A program made the translations under genes and the position numbers. The notes under the pieces were generated by a model that saw only the letters and a program-made list of their open reading frames with translations, was not told where the DNA came from and did not search any database. From assembly GCA_944390615.1 (NCBI GenBank), contig CALXRJ010000194.1, positions 1 to 10,878 on the forward strand: a stretch of 10,878 nucleotides of DNA. Reading direction: 5' to 3'. The DNA is from an uncultured Clostridia bacterium (GTDB lineage Bacteria > Bacillota > Clostridia > TANB77 > CAG-508). Below are positions 1-7,773 of this stretch, piece by piece. Within the stretch, counting starts at the first letter, position 1. The number at the start of each line of letters is the position of its first letter.

Positions 1-470
1 CAAATTTAAAATATGGAGAACAAAAACGAGTATTTCAAATGATACCGGGCATGCAAAATGCCGAATTTGTAAAATATGGAGTCATGCATCGAAATACCTA
101 TATTAATTCTACCAAATTATTAGATGAAACCTACAACTTTAAGAAAAACAATAACATCTATTTTGCAGGACAAATTACAGGAGTAGAAGGATATGTAGAA
201 TCTATCTCCTCAGGATTAGTAGCAGGAATTAATGCTGCAAAAAGATATAAAGCTGAAAAAGAAAATATACCATTAGAAAAAATAACTTTTTCAGAATATA
301 CAATGATAGGGGCACTAGCTAAATACATTTCTACAGCAAATGATAAATTTCAACCAATGAATGCCAATTTCGGAATACTTCCAGAATTAGGAGAGAAAAT
401 AAAAGACAAAAAATTAAAATACCAAAAATTAGCGGATAGAGCGGAGAAATATTTGGTTAGTCTTGAATAA
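1..470 (+). CDS. trmFO: TrmFO, folate-dependent tRNA (uracil-54-C5)-methyltransferase, C-terminal part (5' end outside window)
   Basis: This is the last 155 residues of a reading frame that is open from the window edge (first complete codon at base 3), so the ATG at 39 is internal. TrmFO is a cytoplasmic FAD enzyme that methylates U54 in the T loop of tRNA using methylenetetrahydrofolate. The visible part carries the family's typical C-terminal stretches: an MIPGM..AEFVKYGVMHRNTYI segment, then FAGQITGVEGYVES (a nucleotide-binding-type loop near the end of the protein), SSGLVAGINAA, and an NFGILPEL motif shortly before the end. TrmFO proteins are usually about 435-450 residues, so roughly the last third is present. 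The stop codon (468-470) touches the -35 box of the promoter for the next operon. The identification is by recalled family motifs and I am confident of it. Confidence 0.93.
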   Translation, partial: NLKYGEQKRVFQMIPGMQNAEFVKYGVMHRNTYINSTKLLDETYNFKKNNNIYFAGQITGVEGYVESISSGLVAGINAAKRYKAEKENIPLEKITFSEYTMIGALAKYISTANDKFQPMNANFGILPELGEKIKDKKLKYQKLADRAEKYLVSLE

Positions 471-491
471 AACAATTTAATATTATATAAT
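463..491 (+). promoter_or_regulatory. Sigma-A-type promoter of the polysaccharide operon
   Basis: The -35 box TTGAAT (463-468) and a perfect -10 TATAAT (486-491) are separated by 17 bp. Transcription would start near 498, leaving a leader of about 36 nt before the ATG at 534. The -35 box overlaps the end of trmFO, so the operon can be transcribed independently of the upstream gene. The ribosome binding site is the purine run at 521-529. Confidence 0.75.
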
Positions 492-533
492 AAGACCAAC
501 AAAATAATTGTTTAAAAGATAGGGAGAGGAAAA

Positions 534-1484
534 ATGCCAAAAGTAAGTGTAATTATACCTGTCTATAATGTAGAAAAATACATAGAAAAATGTCTAAATT
601 CGGTTGTAAACCAAACACTGCAAGATATAGAAATCATCATTGTAAATGATGGTTCCCAAGATCAATCCAAACAAAAAATAGAAACATATTTAAAAAAATA
701 CCAAGACAAAATCCAATACTTAGAAAAAGAAAATGGTGGGCTATCCAGTGCCAGAAACTTTGGAATTCCCTATGCTACGGGAGAATACATTGCCTTTTTA
801 GATTCAGATGACTATATAGAACCAACTGCCTATGAAGAAATGTACCAAATAGCCCAAAAAGAAAATGCCGATATGGTAGAATGTGATTTCATTTGGGAAT
901 ATCCTAACAAAAAAAGAAAAGATATAGGAGAAGTCTATCAAAATAAAAAAGAAATGATAGAAAAAGCTAGAGTAGTTGCTTGGAACAAATTAATCAAAAG
1001 AGAAATTATCGAAAAACAACAAATAACATTTCCAGAAGGATTAAGATATGAAGATGTAGCATTTTTCTATCAATTAGTTCCCTATTTAAACAAAGTAGCT
1101 TTTGTAAAAAAATGCTTTATCCATTATGTACAAAGAGAAGACTCCATAGCCAATACCCAAAACATAAGAACAAAAGAAATTTTTAAAGTGCTTGAAGATG
1201 TCATTTCTTATTATAAGGAAAAAGGGTTTTATGAGGAATATAAACAACAATTAGAATATATTTATGTAAGATTTTTATTATGTAGTTCTTTAAAAAGAAT
1301 GTGCAAAATAGAAGACAAAAAACAAAGAAAACAAGCATTAAAAGAAACCTGGGAAAATATTAACACAAAATTCCCGAATTGGAGAAAAAACCAAATTTTA
1401 AAAAAGAAAAATTGCAAAAATCTATATATCAGAAGTAATAACAAAATTACCTATAAAATTTATTGTTTTTTATGGAGGTATTGA
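534..1484 (+). CDS. Family 2 glycosyltransferase (GT-A fold), 316 aa
   Basis: This is a cytoplasmic or membrane-associated inverting glycosyltransferase that would add a sugar from a nucleotide-sugar donor to a surface glycan. The N-terminal GT2 domain is complete: SVIIPVYNVEKYIEKCL (residues 5-21), the NDGS donor-binding motif (38-41), ENGGLSSARN (66-75) and the metal-binding DSDD (90-93). RYEDVAFF at 171-178 carries an ED pair in the position where this family usually has its catalytic acid. The C-terminal third is rich in Lys and aromatic residues and has no clear membrane span. A GGGAG site lies 7 nt before the ATG. It is the first gene of the operon, directly behind the promoter at 463-491. 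The sugar and acceptor cannot be told from sequence. Confidence 0.9.
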   Translation: MPKVSVIIPVYNVEKYIEKCLNSVVNQTLQDIEIIIVNDGSQDQSKQKIETYLKKYQDKIQYLEKENGGLSSARNFGIPYATGEYIAFLDSDDYIEPTAYEEMYQIAQKENADMVECDFIWEYPNKKRKDIGEVYQNKKEMIEKARVVAWNKLIKREIIEKQQITFPEGLRYEDVAFFYQLVPYLNKVAFVKKCFIHYVQREDSIANTQNIRTKEIFKVLEDVISYYKEKGFYEEYKQQLEYIYVRFLLCSSLKRMCKIEDKKQRKQALKETWENINTKFPNWRKNQILKKKNCKNLYIRSNNKITYKIYCFLWRY

Positions 1485-1512
1485 GAGCCATTGGGACCCG
1501 GTCCAATGGCTC
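1485..1512 (+). other. Intercistronic hairpin placed directly before a ribosome binding site
   Basis: A perfect 10-bp inverted repeat (GAGCCATTGG at 1485-1494, CCAATGGCTC at 1503-1512) encloses an 8-nt GC-rich loop. It starts one base after the stop codon of the GT2 gene and ends just before AAAGGAGG (1514-1521). No U-run follows, so it does not look like an intrinsic terminator. An mRNA-stabilising or translation-modulating hairpin is more likely. Confidence 0.7.
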
Positions 1513-1529
1513 TAAAGGAGGAAATGTTT

Positions 1530-2951
1530 GTGCTAAATATCATAAAGAAAAAATTAACACTAGAAAATTTAATGTGTTTCTATATATGCCTTTGTCCCAT
1601 ACTTGATATCATAAGTTTTTTGTTTAGAAATTACTTTAAAACATCCCTTTCGCCAACAACCTTACTTAGACCTCTGATACCTTGTATCATATTTATCATC
1701 TTATTTTTCAAAGAAAAGAATAAAAGGCAAAAAATCATCCTAGCATTTATTTATATCATTTATGCCATGCTACATTTACAATTTTTCCAAAAACTACATA
1801 ATGAAAGCTCCTATGGAACTTGGAAAAATGAATTACAATATATTATAAATTATTCTTTGATGATAGTTAACTTATATTTATATTTCACTGTTATAAAAGA
1901 CAAAACGAAAATCCAACAATCAGTATATATCAGTTTAGGGATTTATATAGCATCCTTGTTTTTTGCCATTATAACCAACACATCATCACCCACTTATTTA
2001 GAAGGAATTGGCTATAAAGGCTATTTCGAATCCGGAAACAGCTTGTGTACAGTTTTACTTTTAAGTTTATGTATTTTACTTGCAACCTTAGAACGAAAAG
2101 ATTGGAAAAAAATGATACTAATTATATTAACAGGAATTTATTTAATTATATTTTCTGGAATGAGGACAGGCTTTTATGGATTTTGTTTAATCATTGGCAT
2201 TTATCTATTAGGAAAATTTTTTATTAATATAAGAGATAATATAAATGTAAGCAAAAAACAAATAATAGCCATTACTTTAAGTGTTATTGTAGTTGTTATT
2301 TTCTTATTTATCATAGGTACCAAAACCTTAACAAGAAGAAAAATGCTAGAACAAAATGAAATAACGAATATAGATGAAGAAACACAAGAAACCAGATATG
2401 TAACAGGAGATATTTTAAATCTATATAAACAAATAGAAAAAGGAACTTTACCCAAAAACTATATGTCAGAAGAAGAAAAAAGGTCTATTATTCAATTATG
2501 TGAATTAGCAGAAAAAACAAAGTTATCGAATGTAAATTTAAGAGCACAGCAATTTATTTATAATACCTATTTAGTAAAAGAGCAAAAAAATCTAAATTTA
2601 ATTTTATGGGGAAATGGTTATAAAAATCAAACCGGGGAATTAGTCATGGAAATGGAAGTACCAGCTTTATTATATAATTTTGGTTTCATAGGATTTATCC
2701 TATATTTTGGACCATTTTTAACTTTATTTTTATATGGTTTATATAAAGCATATCAAAACAGAAAAAATATAGAAATAGATACCATCATGTATTTAGCTGG
2801 AGCAGGCTTAGCAATTGGTCTCTCGACCTTTTCAGGTTATGTATATTTTAATTTATCTAGCATGACAATGGCTATTTTATTAACGGTTTTATTAACCGAA
2901 AAAAGAGAAATACAAAATGAAAAAAATAAGAAAGAGGAAAAAAATGAGTAA
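1530..2951 (+). CDS. O-antigen ligase / Wzy-like polysaccharide polymerase, polytopic membrane protein, 473 aa
   Basis: This is an integral membrane protein with about ten or more hydrophobic segments. It has a large hydrophilic loop at about residues 264-375, the layout of the O-antigen ligase/Wzy superfamily, whose members polymerise lipid-linked repeat units or transfer them to an acceptor on the outer face of the membrane. Supporting motifs are FSGMRTGFYG (208-217), resembling the conserved SR-T-G region, and EVPALLYNFGFIGFILYFG (376-394), resembling the conserved segment after the big loop. I chose the GTG at 1530 because AGGAGG (1516-1521) lies 8 nt before it. The in-frame ATG at 1524 is only 2 nt from that site, and the TTG at 1491 sits inside the hairpin stem. 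The end overlaps the next gene by 8 nt. Ligase and polymerase cannot be separated by sequence. Confidence 0.82.
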   Translation: MLNIIKKKLTLENLMCFYICLCPILDIISFLFRNYFKTSLSPTTLLRPLIPCIIFIILFFKEKNKRQKIILAFIYIIYAMLHLQFFQKLHNESSYGTWKNELQYIINYSLMIVNLYLYFTVIKDKTKIQQSVYISLGIYIASLFFAIITNTSSPTYLEGIGYKGYFESGNSLCTVLLLSLCILLATLERKDWKKMILIILTGIYLIIFSGMRTGFYGFCLIIGIYLLGKFFINIRDNINVSKKQIIAITLSVIVVVIFLFIIGTKTLTRRKMLEQNEITNIDEETQETRYVTGDILNLYKQIEKGTLPKNYMSEEEKRSIIQLCELAEKTKLSNVNLRAQQFIYNTYLVKEQKNLNLILWGNGYKNQTGELVMEMEVPALLYNFGFIGFILYFGPFLTLFLYGLYKAYQNRKNIEIDTIMYLAGAGLAIGLSTFSGYVYFNLSSMTMAILLTVLLTEKREIQNEKNKKEEKNE

Positions 2952-3960
2952 AAAAGATATCAGAAAAGTTATAGTAGTAATGGGAGCATTCATAAGTGTT
3001 TTTCTTATTTTAAAAATTACCAATCATTACATAGAAAAAGAAAAGGAAGAATTAGAAAATTCTATCCATGCAATCGTAATCGAAGATCAGACATCCTTAT
3101 ATAAAAAAGCCAATCAAGAAGCAAGAGTAATAGAAAAGCTAGAAATAGGAAGTAGTATCTATCTTCTAAAGGAATATCAATTAGAGGATGGAACTGTTTG
3201 GTATGAAGTAAAATATGAAGATAAAAAAGGATATATACCACAGGAAAAAGTAGATTATTTCCAAAAAAGTGATGATGAAATGGTATTGATGTCTGATGTT
3301 TCAAAATTTAATATACAATTTGAAACCATAAAAGATACAAAAGATTATCAAAGATTTTTAATTCAAAATGATATTCAATATGTGTATATACGAGCTGGAG
3401 GCAGAGGCTATGGAGAAGAAGGAAATTTTTATATTGATACAGAATATCAAACCTTTATCGATGCCTGTGAATTTTTAAAAATACCCTATGGATTTTATTT
3501 TGTAGAAGAAGCAATTAATACCGAAGAAATTGAAGAAGAGGCTGTGTGGATTAAAAATTTTTTAGATCAAAATGCAGGTGAATATTGTTTATTGCCATTA
3601 GCAATTGATATTGAAAGATATGATACCATAGAAACTAGGACGGGAGAAATTTGGGATACAAGAGCCATATTGGTAGAAGAATTAATTCAAAAATTGAAAG
3701 AAAGGAACATAGAATCTATTATCTATACCAATGCCAATACAGCAAATCAATATTTATCTGAAATAGACACTAAATTTTGGTTATCTTATTATACATTAGA
3801 GGATGAAATTCCAGATTATTGGTATACGCAAACAAATCAAAAACCAACTGAAAATGAAGAACTAATGGAAAAAATGATTGCATGGCAATTTACAGAAACC
3901 GGAGCAGGGGAACAAATCAAAGAACAGGTGGATTTAAGTCTAGTGAAAGAAAGTTTTTAG
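2944..3960 (+). CDS. Membrane-anchored SH3-GH25 lysozyme-like protein, 338 aa
   Basis: An N-terminal uncleaved signal anchor (hydrophobic 8-25 after a Lys/Arg-rich start) puts the rest outside the cell. Residues about 47-105 look like a bacterial SH3 domain (L-Y-K-K-A-N start, W-Y-E-V-K, G-Y-I-P end). Residues about 116-332 are a glycoside hydrolase family 25 domain, whose members cleave the MurNAc-GlcNAc bond of peptidoglycan. It shows MSDVSKFN (116-123), YVYIRAGGRGYGEEG (146-160), PYGFYF (181-186), LPLAIDIE (217-224) with the expected D222 and E224, and the closing AWQFT and VDLSL motifs. D118 matches the N-terminal family aspartate. I prefer the ATG at 2944: GAGG lies 6 nt upstream and it overlaps the previous stop as ATGAGTAA, which implies translational coupling. 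The ATG at 2917 has no good site. Confidence 0.88.
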   Translation: MSKKDIRKVIVVMGAFISVFLILKITNHYIEKEKEELENSIHAIVIEDQTSLYKKANQEARVIEKLEIGSSIYLLKEYQLEDGTVWYEVKYEDKKGYIPQEKVDYFQKSDDEMVLMSDVSKFNIQFETIKDTKDYQRFLIQNDIQYVYIRAGGRGYGEEGNFYIDTEYQTFIDACEFLKIPYGFYFVEEAINTEEIEEEAVWIKNFLDQNAGEYCLLPLAIDIERYDTIETRTGEIWDTRAILVEELIQKLKERNIESIIYTNANTANQYLSEIDTKFWLSYYTLEDEIPDYWYTQTNQKPTENEELMEKMIAWQFTETGAGEQIKEQVDLSLVKESF

Positions 3961-3972
3961 AAAGGTAGAAAA

Positions 3973-5097
3973 ATGAAAAAAATAGTGTTTGGCATTACAA
4001 GTCTTAGTATAGGTGGAGCAGAAAGAGTTTTAGTAGATATTGTAAATCAATTACAAAAAAAATATGATATTACCATTTTTACATTATATGGAAAAGGGGC
4101 ATTTGAAAAGCAATTAGATAAAAATGTGAAATTAATAAAACTATATGAACATTCTTATGAAGAAATGAGTAAACTAAAGAAAAAAGTGATCCCCTTTTAT
4201 GTATTAAAATGTGGAAAATCTATTTATAAAAAGTACATAGAAGGCAAATTTGATGTGGAAATTGCCTTTTTAGAAGGTCCTATTACAAGAATATTTCAAT
4301 TTGGCAAATCTAATAAAAAAATTGCATGGATACATAATGATATAGCAAAGGTTTTTGGACAAGATCTTAAGGCAAAATTGAAATTAAGGATGGACAAAAA
4401 AATTTACAGTAAATATGATAAGCTAATTTTTGTCAGCAAAGAGAATCAGAAATCTTTTAATCAATTTTATCAAGATAGCAATTTAGAAGAAAAAGAAGTA
4501 GTCATTTACAATTATATGGATAAAGAAAGAATGATAGAAAAATCAAATTTAGATGTTGGACAAGAAGGTATCGATAAAGATGTACCATCTATCCTTACCG
4601 TAGCAAGGCTTGTTAAACAAAAAGCAATTGACCGACTAATACAGGTTCATAAAAGATTACTAGAGGAAGGAATTCTTCATAAAATTTATGTCATTGGAGA
4701 TGGACCAGAAAAAGAAAATTTGGAAAATCAAATCAAAAAATTGAAAGTAGAAGATACCTTTCTTTTAATGGGAAAAAAAGAAAACCCTTATCCTTATATG
4801 AAAGCAGCAGATTATTTTGTTTTATTATCTCAATTTGAGGGATATGGAATGGTAATTGAAGAGGCAAAAATTTTGAATAAAAATATTATCATAACCAATA
4901 CTGCTGCCAAAGAAGCGGTAAAAGGTTATGGAAAAAAACTGATAGTAGAAAATACGGAAGATGCGATTTTTGAAGGGTTAAAGCAGGTTTTACAAAAAAA
5001 TGTTGTATTTGAGGAAGAAGAAGGTAGATATAATAATGAAATTTTGTTGCAGAAAATAGAGGCATTATGGGAAGAAGAAAATTTACAAAAATATTGA
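3973..5097 (+). CDS. Family 4 glycosyltransferase (GT-B fold), 374 aa
   Basis: This is a retaining glycosyltransferase, expected on the cytoplasmic face of the membrane and using a nucleotide-sugar donor. The N-terminal domain has the glycine loop GGAER (14-18) and IAWIHND (117-123), with a His at the usual acceptor-side position. The C-terminal domain begins with ILTVARLVKQKAIDRLI (207-223) and continues with IGDGPE (241-246). SQFEGYGMVIEEA (286-298) holds the E-x7-E pair (E289, E297) that binds the donor. In the first of these blocks the family usually has QKG, and here it is QKA. AAAGG at 3961-3965 lies 7 nt before the ATG and only 12 nt separate it from the GH25 gene, so it is in the same operon. 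The specificity is unknown. Confidence 0.9.
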   Translation: MKKIVFGITSLSIGGAERVLVDIVNQLQKKYDITIFTLYGKGAFEKQLDKNVKLIKLYEHSYEEMSKLKKKVIPFYVLKCGKSIYKKYIEGKFDVEIAFLEGPITRIFQFGKSNKKIAWIHNDIAKVFGQDLKAKLKLRMDKKIYSKYDKLIFVSKENQKSFNQFYQDSNLEEKEVVIYNYMDKERMIEKSNLDVGQEGIDKDVPSILTVARLVKQKAIDRLIQVHKRLLEEGILHKIYVIGDGPEKENLENQIKKLKVEDTFLLMGKKENPYPYMKAADYFVLLSQFEGYGMVIEEAKILNKNIIITNTAAKEAVKGYGKKLIVENTEDAIFEGLKQVLQKNVVFEEEEGRYNNEILLQKIEALWEEENLQKY

Positions 5098-5122
5098 AAA
5101 ACAGTATTTAATGTGATAGACT
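5094..5122 (+). promoter_or_regulatory. Possible weak internal promoter before the second GT2 gene
   Basis: TTGAAA (5094-5099) and TAGACT (5117-5122) are 17 bp apart. The -35 box is good and the -10 box matches 4 of 6 positions. It lies in the 55-nt gap between the GT4 and GT2 genes, the longest gap inside the operon. In such AT-rich DNA a chance match is quite possible. Confidence 0.35.
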
Positions 5123-5152
5123 AAAAAAAATAAAAAGAAAGAACGAGATAAA

Positions 5153-6037
5153 ATGAAATTAAGTATTCTTACAGCAACTTACAATAGGGCAACTTATTTG
5201 CCCAAATTATATGAAAGTATAAAAAAAAATTTAAACACAAATTTAAATTGTGAATGGGTAATCATTGATGATGGTTCGACAGATGAAACAAAAAATCAAA
5301 TACAAAAATGGATAGATGAAAATATAGTTGCAATTCAATACCAATACCAAAAAAATAGTGGAAAAATGGCAGCAATTAATAAAGCTACAAAACTAGCAAC
5401 AGGAGATTTGATGGTAGATTGTGACTCAGATGATTCTTTCACAGAAGATGCTTTTTACCAAATAGAAAAAAATGCCAAAAAACTTTTAGAAAACCAAAAT
5501 TTATATGGAATGGTATTTTTAAAAAAAGAAAACAACGGGAAAATAAGTGGAAAACAGTTTCAAGAAAAAGAACAAATTACTACTATGTTTGATTTATATT
5601 TTAAAGAAGATATAAAAGGAGAAAAAATCATTGTATTTAATAGCAAAATAAGAAAACAATATGCACATAAACTAGAAAAAGGCGAAAAGTTTATAACAGA
5701 GTCAAGAATGTATCATGAAATGGATAAAACTTACCAAATATTAGCCATCAATGAAGCAATCGAGCAAGGAAGCTATGTAGAAGATGGCTATACGAAAAAT
5801 ATAGAAAAAACATTTAAACAATATCCATATGGTTATTATATGTATTTTAAAGAAATATTGCAAAAAGATATGAAAGGCGTACTTTGGAAAAAAAGACTAT
5901 ATGTGATAAAACATTATATTTTATTTAGCTATTTGACAAAAAATAAATTTAATGTTAATGTAATAAAAAGTAAATTAAATAAAACTTTATATACTCTATT
6001 CTATTTACCAGGAATCATAAAAAGCAAAAAATTCTAA
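5153..6037 (+). CDS. Family 2 glycosyltransferase, 294 aa
   Basis: This is a second GT-A glycosyltransferase, clearly different from the one at 534. It starts MKLSILTATYNRATYLPKL. DDGSTD (39-44) is the donor-binding motif, NSGKMAAIN (68-76) replaces the GG-x-x-x-ARN of the first enzyme, and VDCDSDD (88-94) is the metal-binding site. A TESRMYHEMD segment further on may supply the catalytic acid. There is no clear membrane span apart from a weakly hydrophobic, aromatic-rich C-terminus. The ribosome binding site is poor (only purine-rich AAAGAAAG-type sequence upstream), which suggests low expression or coupling with upstream translation. It closes the polysaccharide operon. The donor and acceptor are unknown. 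Confidence 0.88.
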   Translation: MKLSILTATYNRATYLPKLYESIKKNLNTNLNCEWVIIDDGSTDETKNQIQKWIDENIVAIQYQYQKNSGKMAAINKATKLATGDLMVDCDSDDSFTEDAFYQIEKNAKKLLENQNLYGMVFLKKENNGKISGKQFQEKEQITTMFDLYFKEDIKGEKIIVFNSKIRKQYAHKLEKGEKFITESRMYHEMDKTYQILAINEAIEQGSYVEDGYTKNIEKTFKQYPYGYYMYFKEILQKDMKGVLWKKRLYVIKHYILFSYLTKNKFNVNVIKSKLNKTLYTLFYLPGIIKSKKF

Positions 6038-6107
6038 AAAAATAGAAAATATTAGAAAAGTTTATTTTAAAATTTACAAAAGAAAGGAAAAGAAAGGGAG
6101 TTGTACT

Positions 6108-6359
6108 ATGGGATATGTAAGTTTTTTTATAGCTGTTTTAATTTTATTTGTAGTATTAAAACTTTTAGCTTTACCATTTAAAATTATTATAAAATTAATG
6201 TTAAATGCTTTAATTGGAGGAGTTGTATTATTTTTACTAAATCTGATTGGTTCCAATTTTGGTTTAGTATTAGATATTAATTGGCTTTCAGCTCTAATTG
6301 TAGGATTCTTGGGCGTGCCAGGTGTAATTATTGTTTTAATATTGCAATTTTTATTTTAA
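6108..6359 (+). CDS. bofA: BofA-family protein (pro-sigma-K processing inhibitor type), 83 aa
   Basis: This is a small, almost entirely hydrophobic protein with two predicted membrane segments (about residues 4-45 containing one or two spans, and 58-83). In Bacillus, BofA sits in the outer forespore membrane with SpoIVFA and holds the SpoIVFB protease inactive until pro-sigma-K should be cut. The family signature is clear: LNALIGGVVLFLLNLIG in the middle and ALIVGFLGVPGVIIVLILQ at the end. Its length is close to the roughly 87 residues usual for the family. GGGAG lies 7 nt before the ATG. It follows the glycosyltransferase operon by 70 nt with no clear separate promoter, and a hairpin follows it. 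SpoIVFB is not in the window, so its role in this organism is inferred from the family. Confidence 0.85.
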   Translation: MGYVSFFIAVLILFVVLKLLALPFKIIIKLMLNALIGGVVLFLLNLIGSNFGLVLDINWLSALIVGFLGVPGVIIVLILQFLF

Positions 6360-6363
6360 GCAG

Positions 6364-6422
6364 GAAACCATGAGGACCGATTTTTTGACACTAAGTGCTA
6401 AAAAACCGGTCCTCATGGTTTC
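6364..6422. terminator. Long hairpin between convergent bofA and rpsT, probable bidirectional terminator
   Basis: A perfect 16-bp inverted repeat (6364-6379 with 6407-6422) continues inward after one mismatch into T6 (6381-6386) pairing with A6 (6400-6405), then CAC/GTG around a 3-nt loop. The position between converging genes fits a shared terminator. It is atypical because the U-runs lie inside the stem rather than after it: the + strand is followed by TTAAAAAAC. Confidence 0.65.
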
Positions 6423-6456
6423 TTAAAAAACTATGCATAATTTTTTAAATTCAAGA

Positions 6457-6723
6457 TTAAGCCATAGCTGTATTTAATTTTTTTGCTAAATTTGATTTTT
6501 TTCTAGCTGCTGTATTTTTTGGTAAAACACCTTTTGAGCAAGCTTGATCGATCTTTTTAGTAGCTTGAACAAAAAGTAAGTTGGCATCTTCTTTTTTTCC
6601 AGCTTGTAAAGCTTCTTCAAATTTTCTAACAGCTGATTTATACCCTGATTTAATCATATTATTTCTTAAAGTCTTTTTTTCAATTATTTTAACTCTTTTT
6701 TTAGCTGATTTGATGTTTGGCAT
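6457..6723 (-). CDS. rpsT: 30S ribosomal protein S20 (bS20), 88 aa
   Basis: S20 binds 16S rRNA in the body of the small subunit early in assembly. The protein starts MPNIKSAKKRVKIIEKK, the typical basic S20 N-terminus, and carries SAVRKFEEAL in the middle and KGVLPKNTAARKKSNLAKKL at the end. Eighty-eight residues is the normal length. An upstream in-frame ATG at 6765 was not chosen because a strong AAAGGAGGTG site lies 7 nt before the ATG at 6723, and the extension overlaps the promoter. It has its own promoter (6766-6794) and a short leader of about 36 nt, so I see no room for a large autoregulatory leader structure. Read-through from yvcK, which ends 80 nt upstream, is possible because no terminator lies between. 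Confidence 0.97.
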   Translation of the reverse strand: MPNIKSAKKRVKIIEKKTLRNNMIKSGYKSAVRKFEEALQAGKKEDANLLFVQATKKIDQACSKGVLPKNTAARKKSNLAKKLNTAMA

Positions 6724-6765
6724 TTTTTGCACCTCCTTTTTCTTCTCTAAAATACAACATATCAT

Positions 6766-6794
6766 ATTTTAGCACAAAATTAAGTATTTGGCAA
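6766..6794 (-). promoter_or_regulatory. Promoter of rpsT
   Basis: Read on the minus strand, TTGCCA (6794-6789) and TAAAAT (6771-6766) are 17 bp apart, which puts transcription start near 6759. The -35 region overlaps two direct copies of AAGTATTT (plus-strand 6782-6789 and 6793-6800), spaced 11 bp start to start. Confidence 0.7.
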
Positions 6795-6802
6795 GTATTT
6801 TT

Positions 6803-7756
6803 TTATTTTCTCATCAAATAAGAAAAAATCATTGAACTTAATTTCAAACTATCATGTTTGATGGTTCCATCATCTGTTACAAGCAAATCATCTTCTAATA
6901 CTTCATAATTACCTTTACGAATATTATCATAATCAATTTTTACTAAATCTTTTTCTTCTTCTCTAGCATATTTATCAAGAATTTCCTGAGGAAGATTGGT
7001 GTTACTTACAATAACACTATCAATAGTATTTTCACCTAAATATTTTTCTAAAGTTTTAACATGATCACTTACGCCAAAATTATCCGTTTCCCCTGGTTGC
7101 GTCATAGCATTACAAACATACATCACTTTCGCTTTGGATTGATGAATAGCATTTACAACATCTTTACAAATTAAATGAGGCATAATACTAGTATAAAGAC
7201 TGCCCATGCTTAATAAAATTAAATCTGCATCATCAATAGCCTCTAAAACATCTTGAGAAATAGTTGGTTCTTCTTTATAAAAAATTCTTTTGTAGGATTG
7301 ATTGGCATGCGTAATTTCTTCTTCCCCTTCAATAATTTCTCCCGTTTCGGTTTCTCCCATTAAAGTTAAACAATCCTCAGAAAGGGGAAGAACGGTGTGT
7401 TTTACATCTAAAAGTTTACTAAAATATTCAATACTTTTTTTCAAACTACCTGTTTTTTGATAAAAAGCGGTTAAAATTAAATTCCCAACAGCATGACCGT
7501 TTAAATCACTATAAGTAGACATTCTATATTCCATAATATCTTTTACTTCCCCTGGAAGCGTAGATAAATTACTTAAAACATGCCTAATATCGCCAACTCC
7601 TGGTGACGAAAATTCCTTACGAAGTCTTCCGGTACTTTTTCCGTTGTCAGAAACAGTTATAACAGCTGTTATTTTAACAGGAAAATATTTTAATCCTTTT
7701 AAAATTGTGGAAGTTCCTGTACCACCACCTAAAAGCACGATTTTTTTTATTTTCAT
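6803..7756 (-). CDS. yvcK: YvcK / CofD-like UDP-sugar-binding protein (gluconeogenesis factor), 317 aa
   Basis: YvcK proteins share the fold of CofD (2-phospho-lactate transferase) but are not known to do that reaction. In Bacillus and relatives they bind UDP-sugars and help direct carbon into the cell wall on gluconeogenic substrates. Visible motifs are VLLGGGTGTS (7-16), TVSDNGKSTGRLR (34-46), PGVGDIRHVLSNLS (52-65), DLNGHAVGNLILTAFY and ADLILLSMGSLYTSIMPHL. The second motif is more often ADDGGSSGRLR, so this is a diverged form. I chose the ATG at 7756 because GGAGG (7768-7764) lies 7 nt upstream. The ATG at 7762 is too close to that site. It follows the HAD gene by 17 nt, in one operon. 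The usual neighbours yvcJ (rapZ) and whiA are absent from this window. Confidence 0.92.
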   Translation of the reverse strand: MKIKKIVLLGGGTGTSTILKGLKYFPVKITAVITVSDNGKSTGRLRKEFSSPGVGDIRHVLSNLSTLPGEVKDIMEYRMSTYSDLNGHAVGNLILTAFYQKTGSLKKSIEYFSKLLDVKHTVLPLSEDCLTLMGETETGEIIEGEEEITHANQSYKRIFYKEEPTISQDVLEAIDDADLILLSMGSLYTSIMPHLICKDVVNAIHQSKAKVMYVCNAMTQPGETDNFGVSDHVKTLEKYLGENTIDSVIVSNTNLPQEILDKYAREEEKDLVKIDYDNIRKGNYEVLEDDLLVTDDGTIKHDSLKLSSMIFSYLMRK

Positions 7757-7773
7757 AATCATTCCTCCATAAA

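Noticed and set aside
470..513. Inverted repeat AAACAATT / AATTGTTT as a trmFO terminator or operator
   Set aside because: It is all A/T-rich with a 28-nt gap, spans the -10 box, and has no GC stem. Chance is likely in this composition.
1491..1529. TTG or ATG start for the Wzy/ligase-like gene
   Set aside because: TTG 1491 lies within a perfect hairpin and lacks a ribosome binding site. ATG 1524 is only 2 nt from AGGAGG. GTG 1530 has ideal spacing.
6031..6046. TTCTA/TAGAA small hairpin at the end of the second GT2 gene
   Set aside because: It has only five A/T-rich pairs with an A-rich loop and no U-run, so it gives no support for termination.
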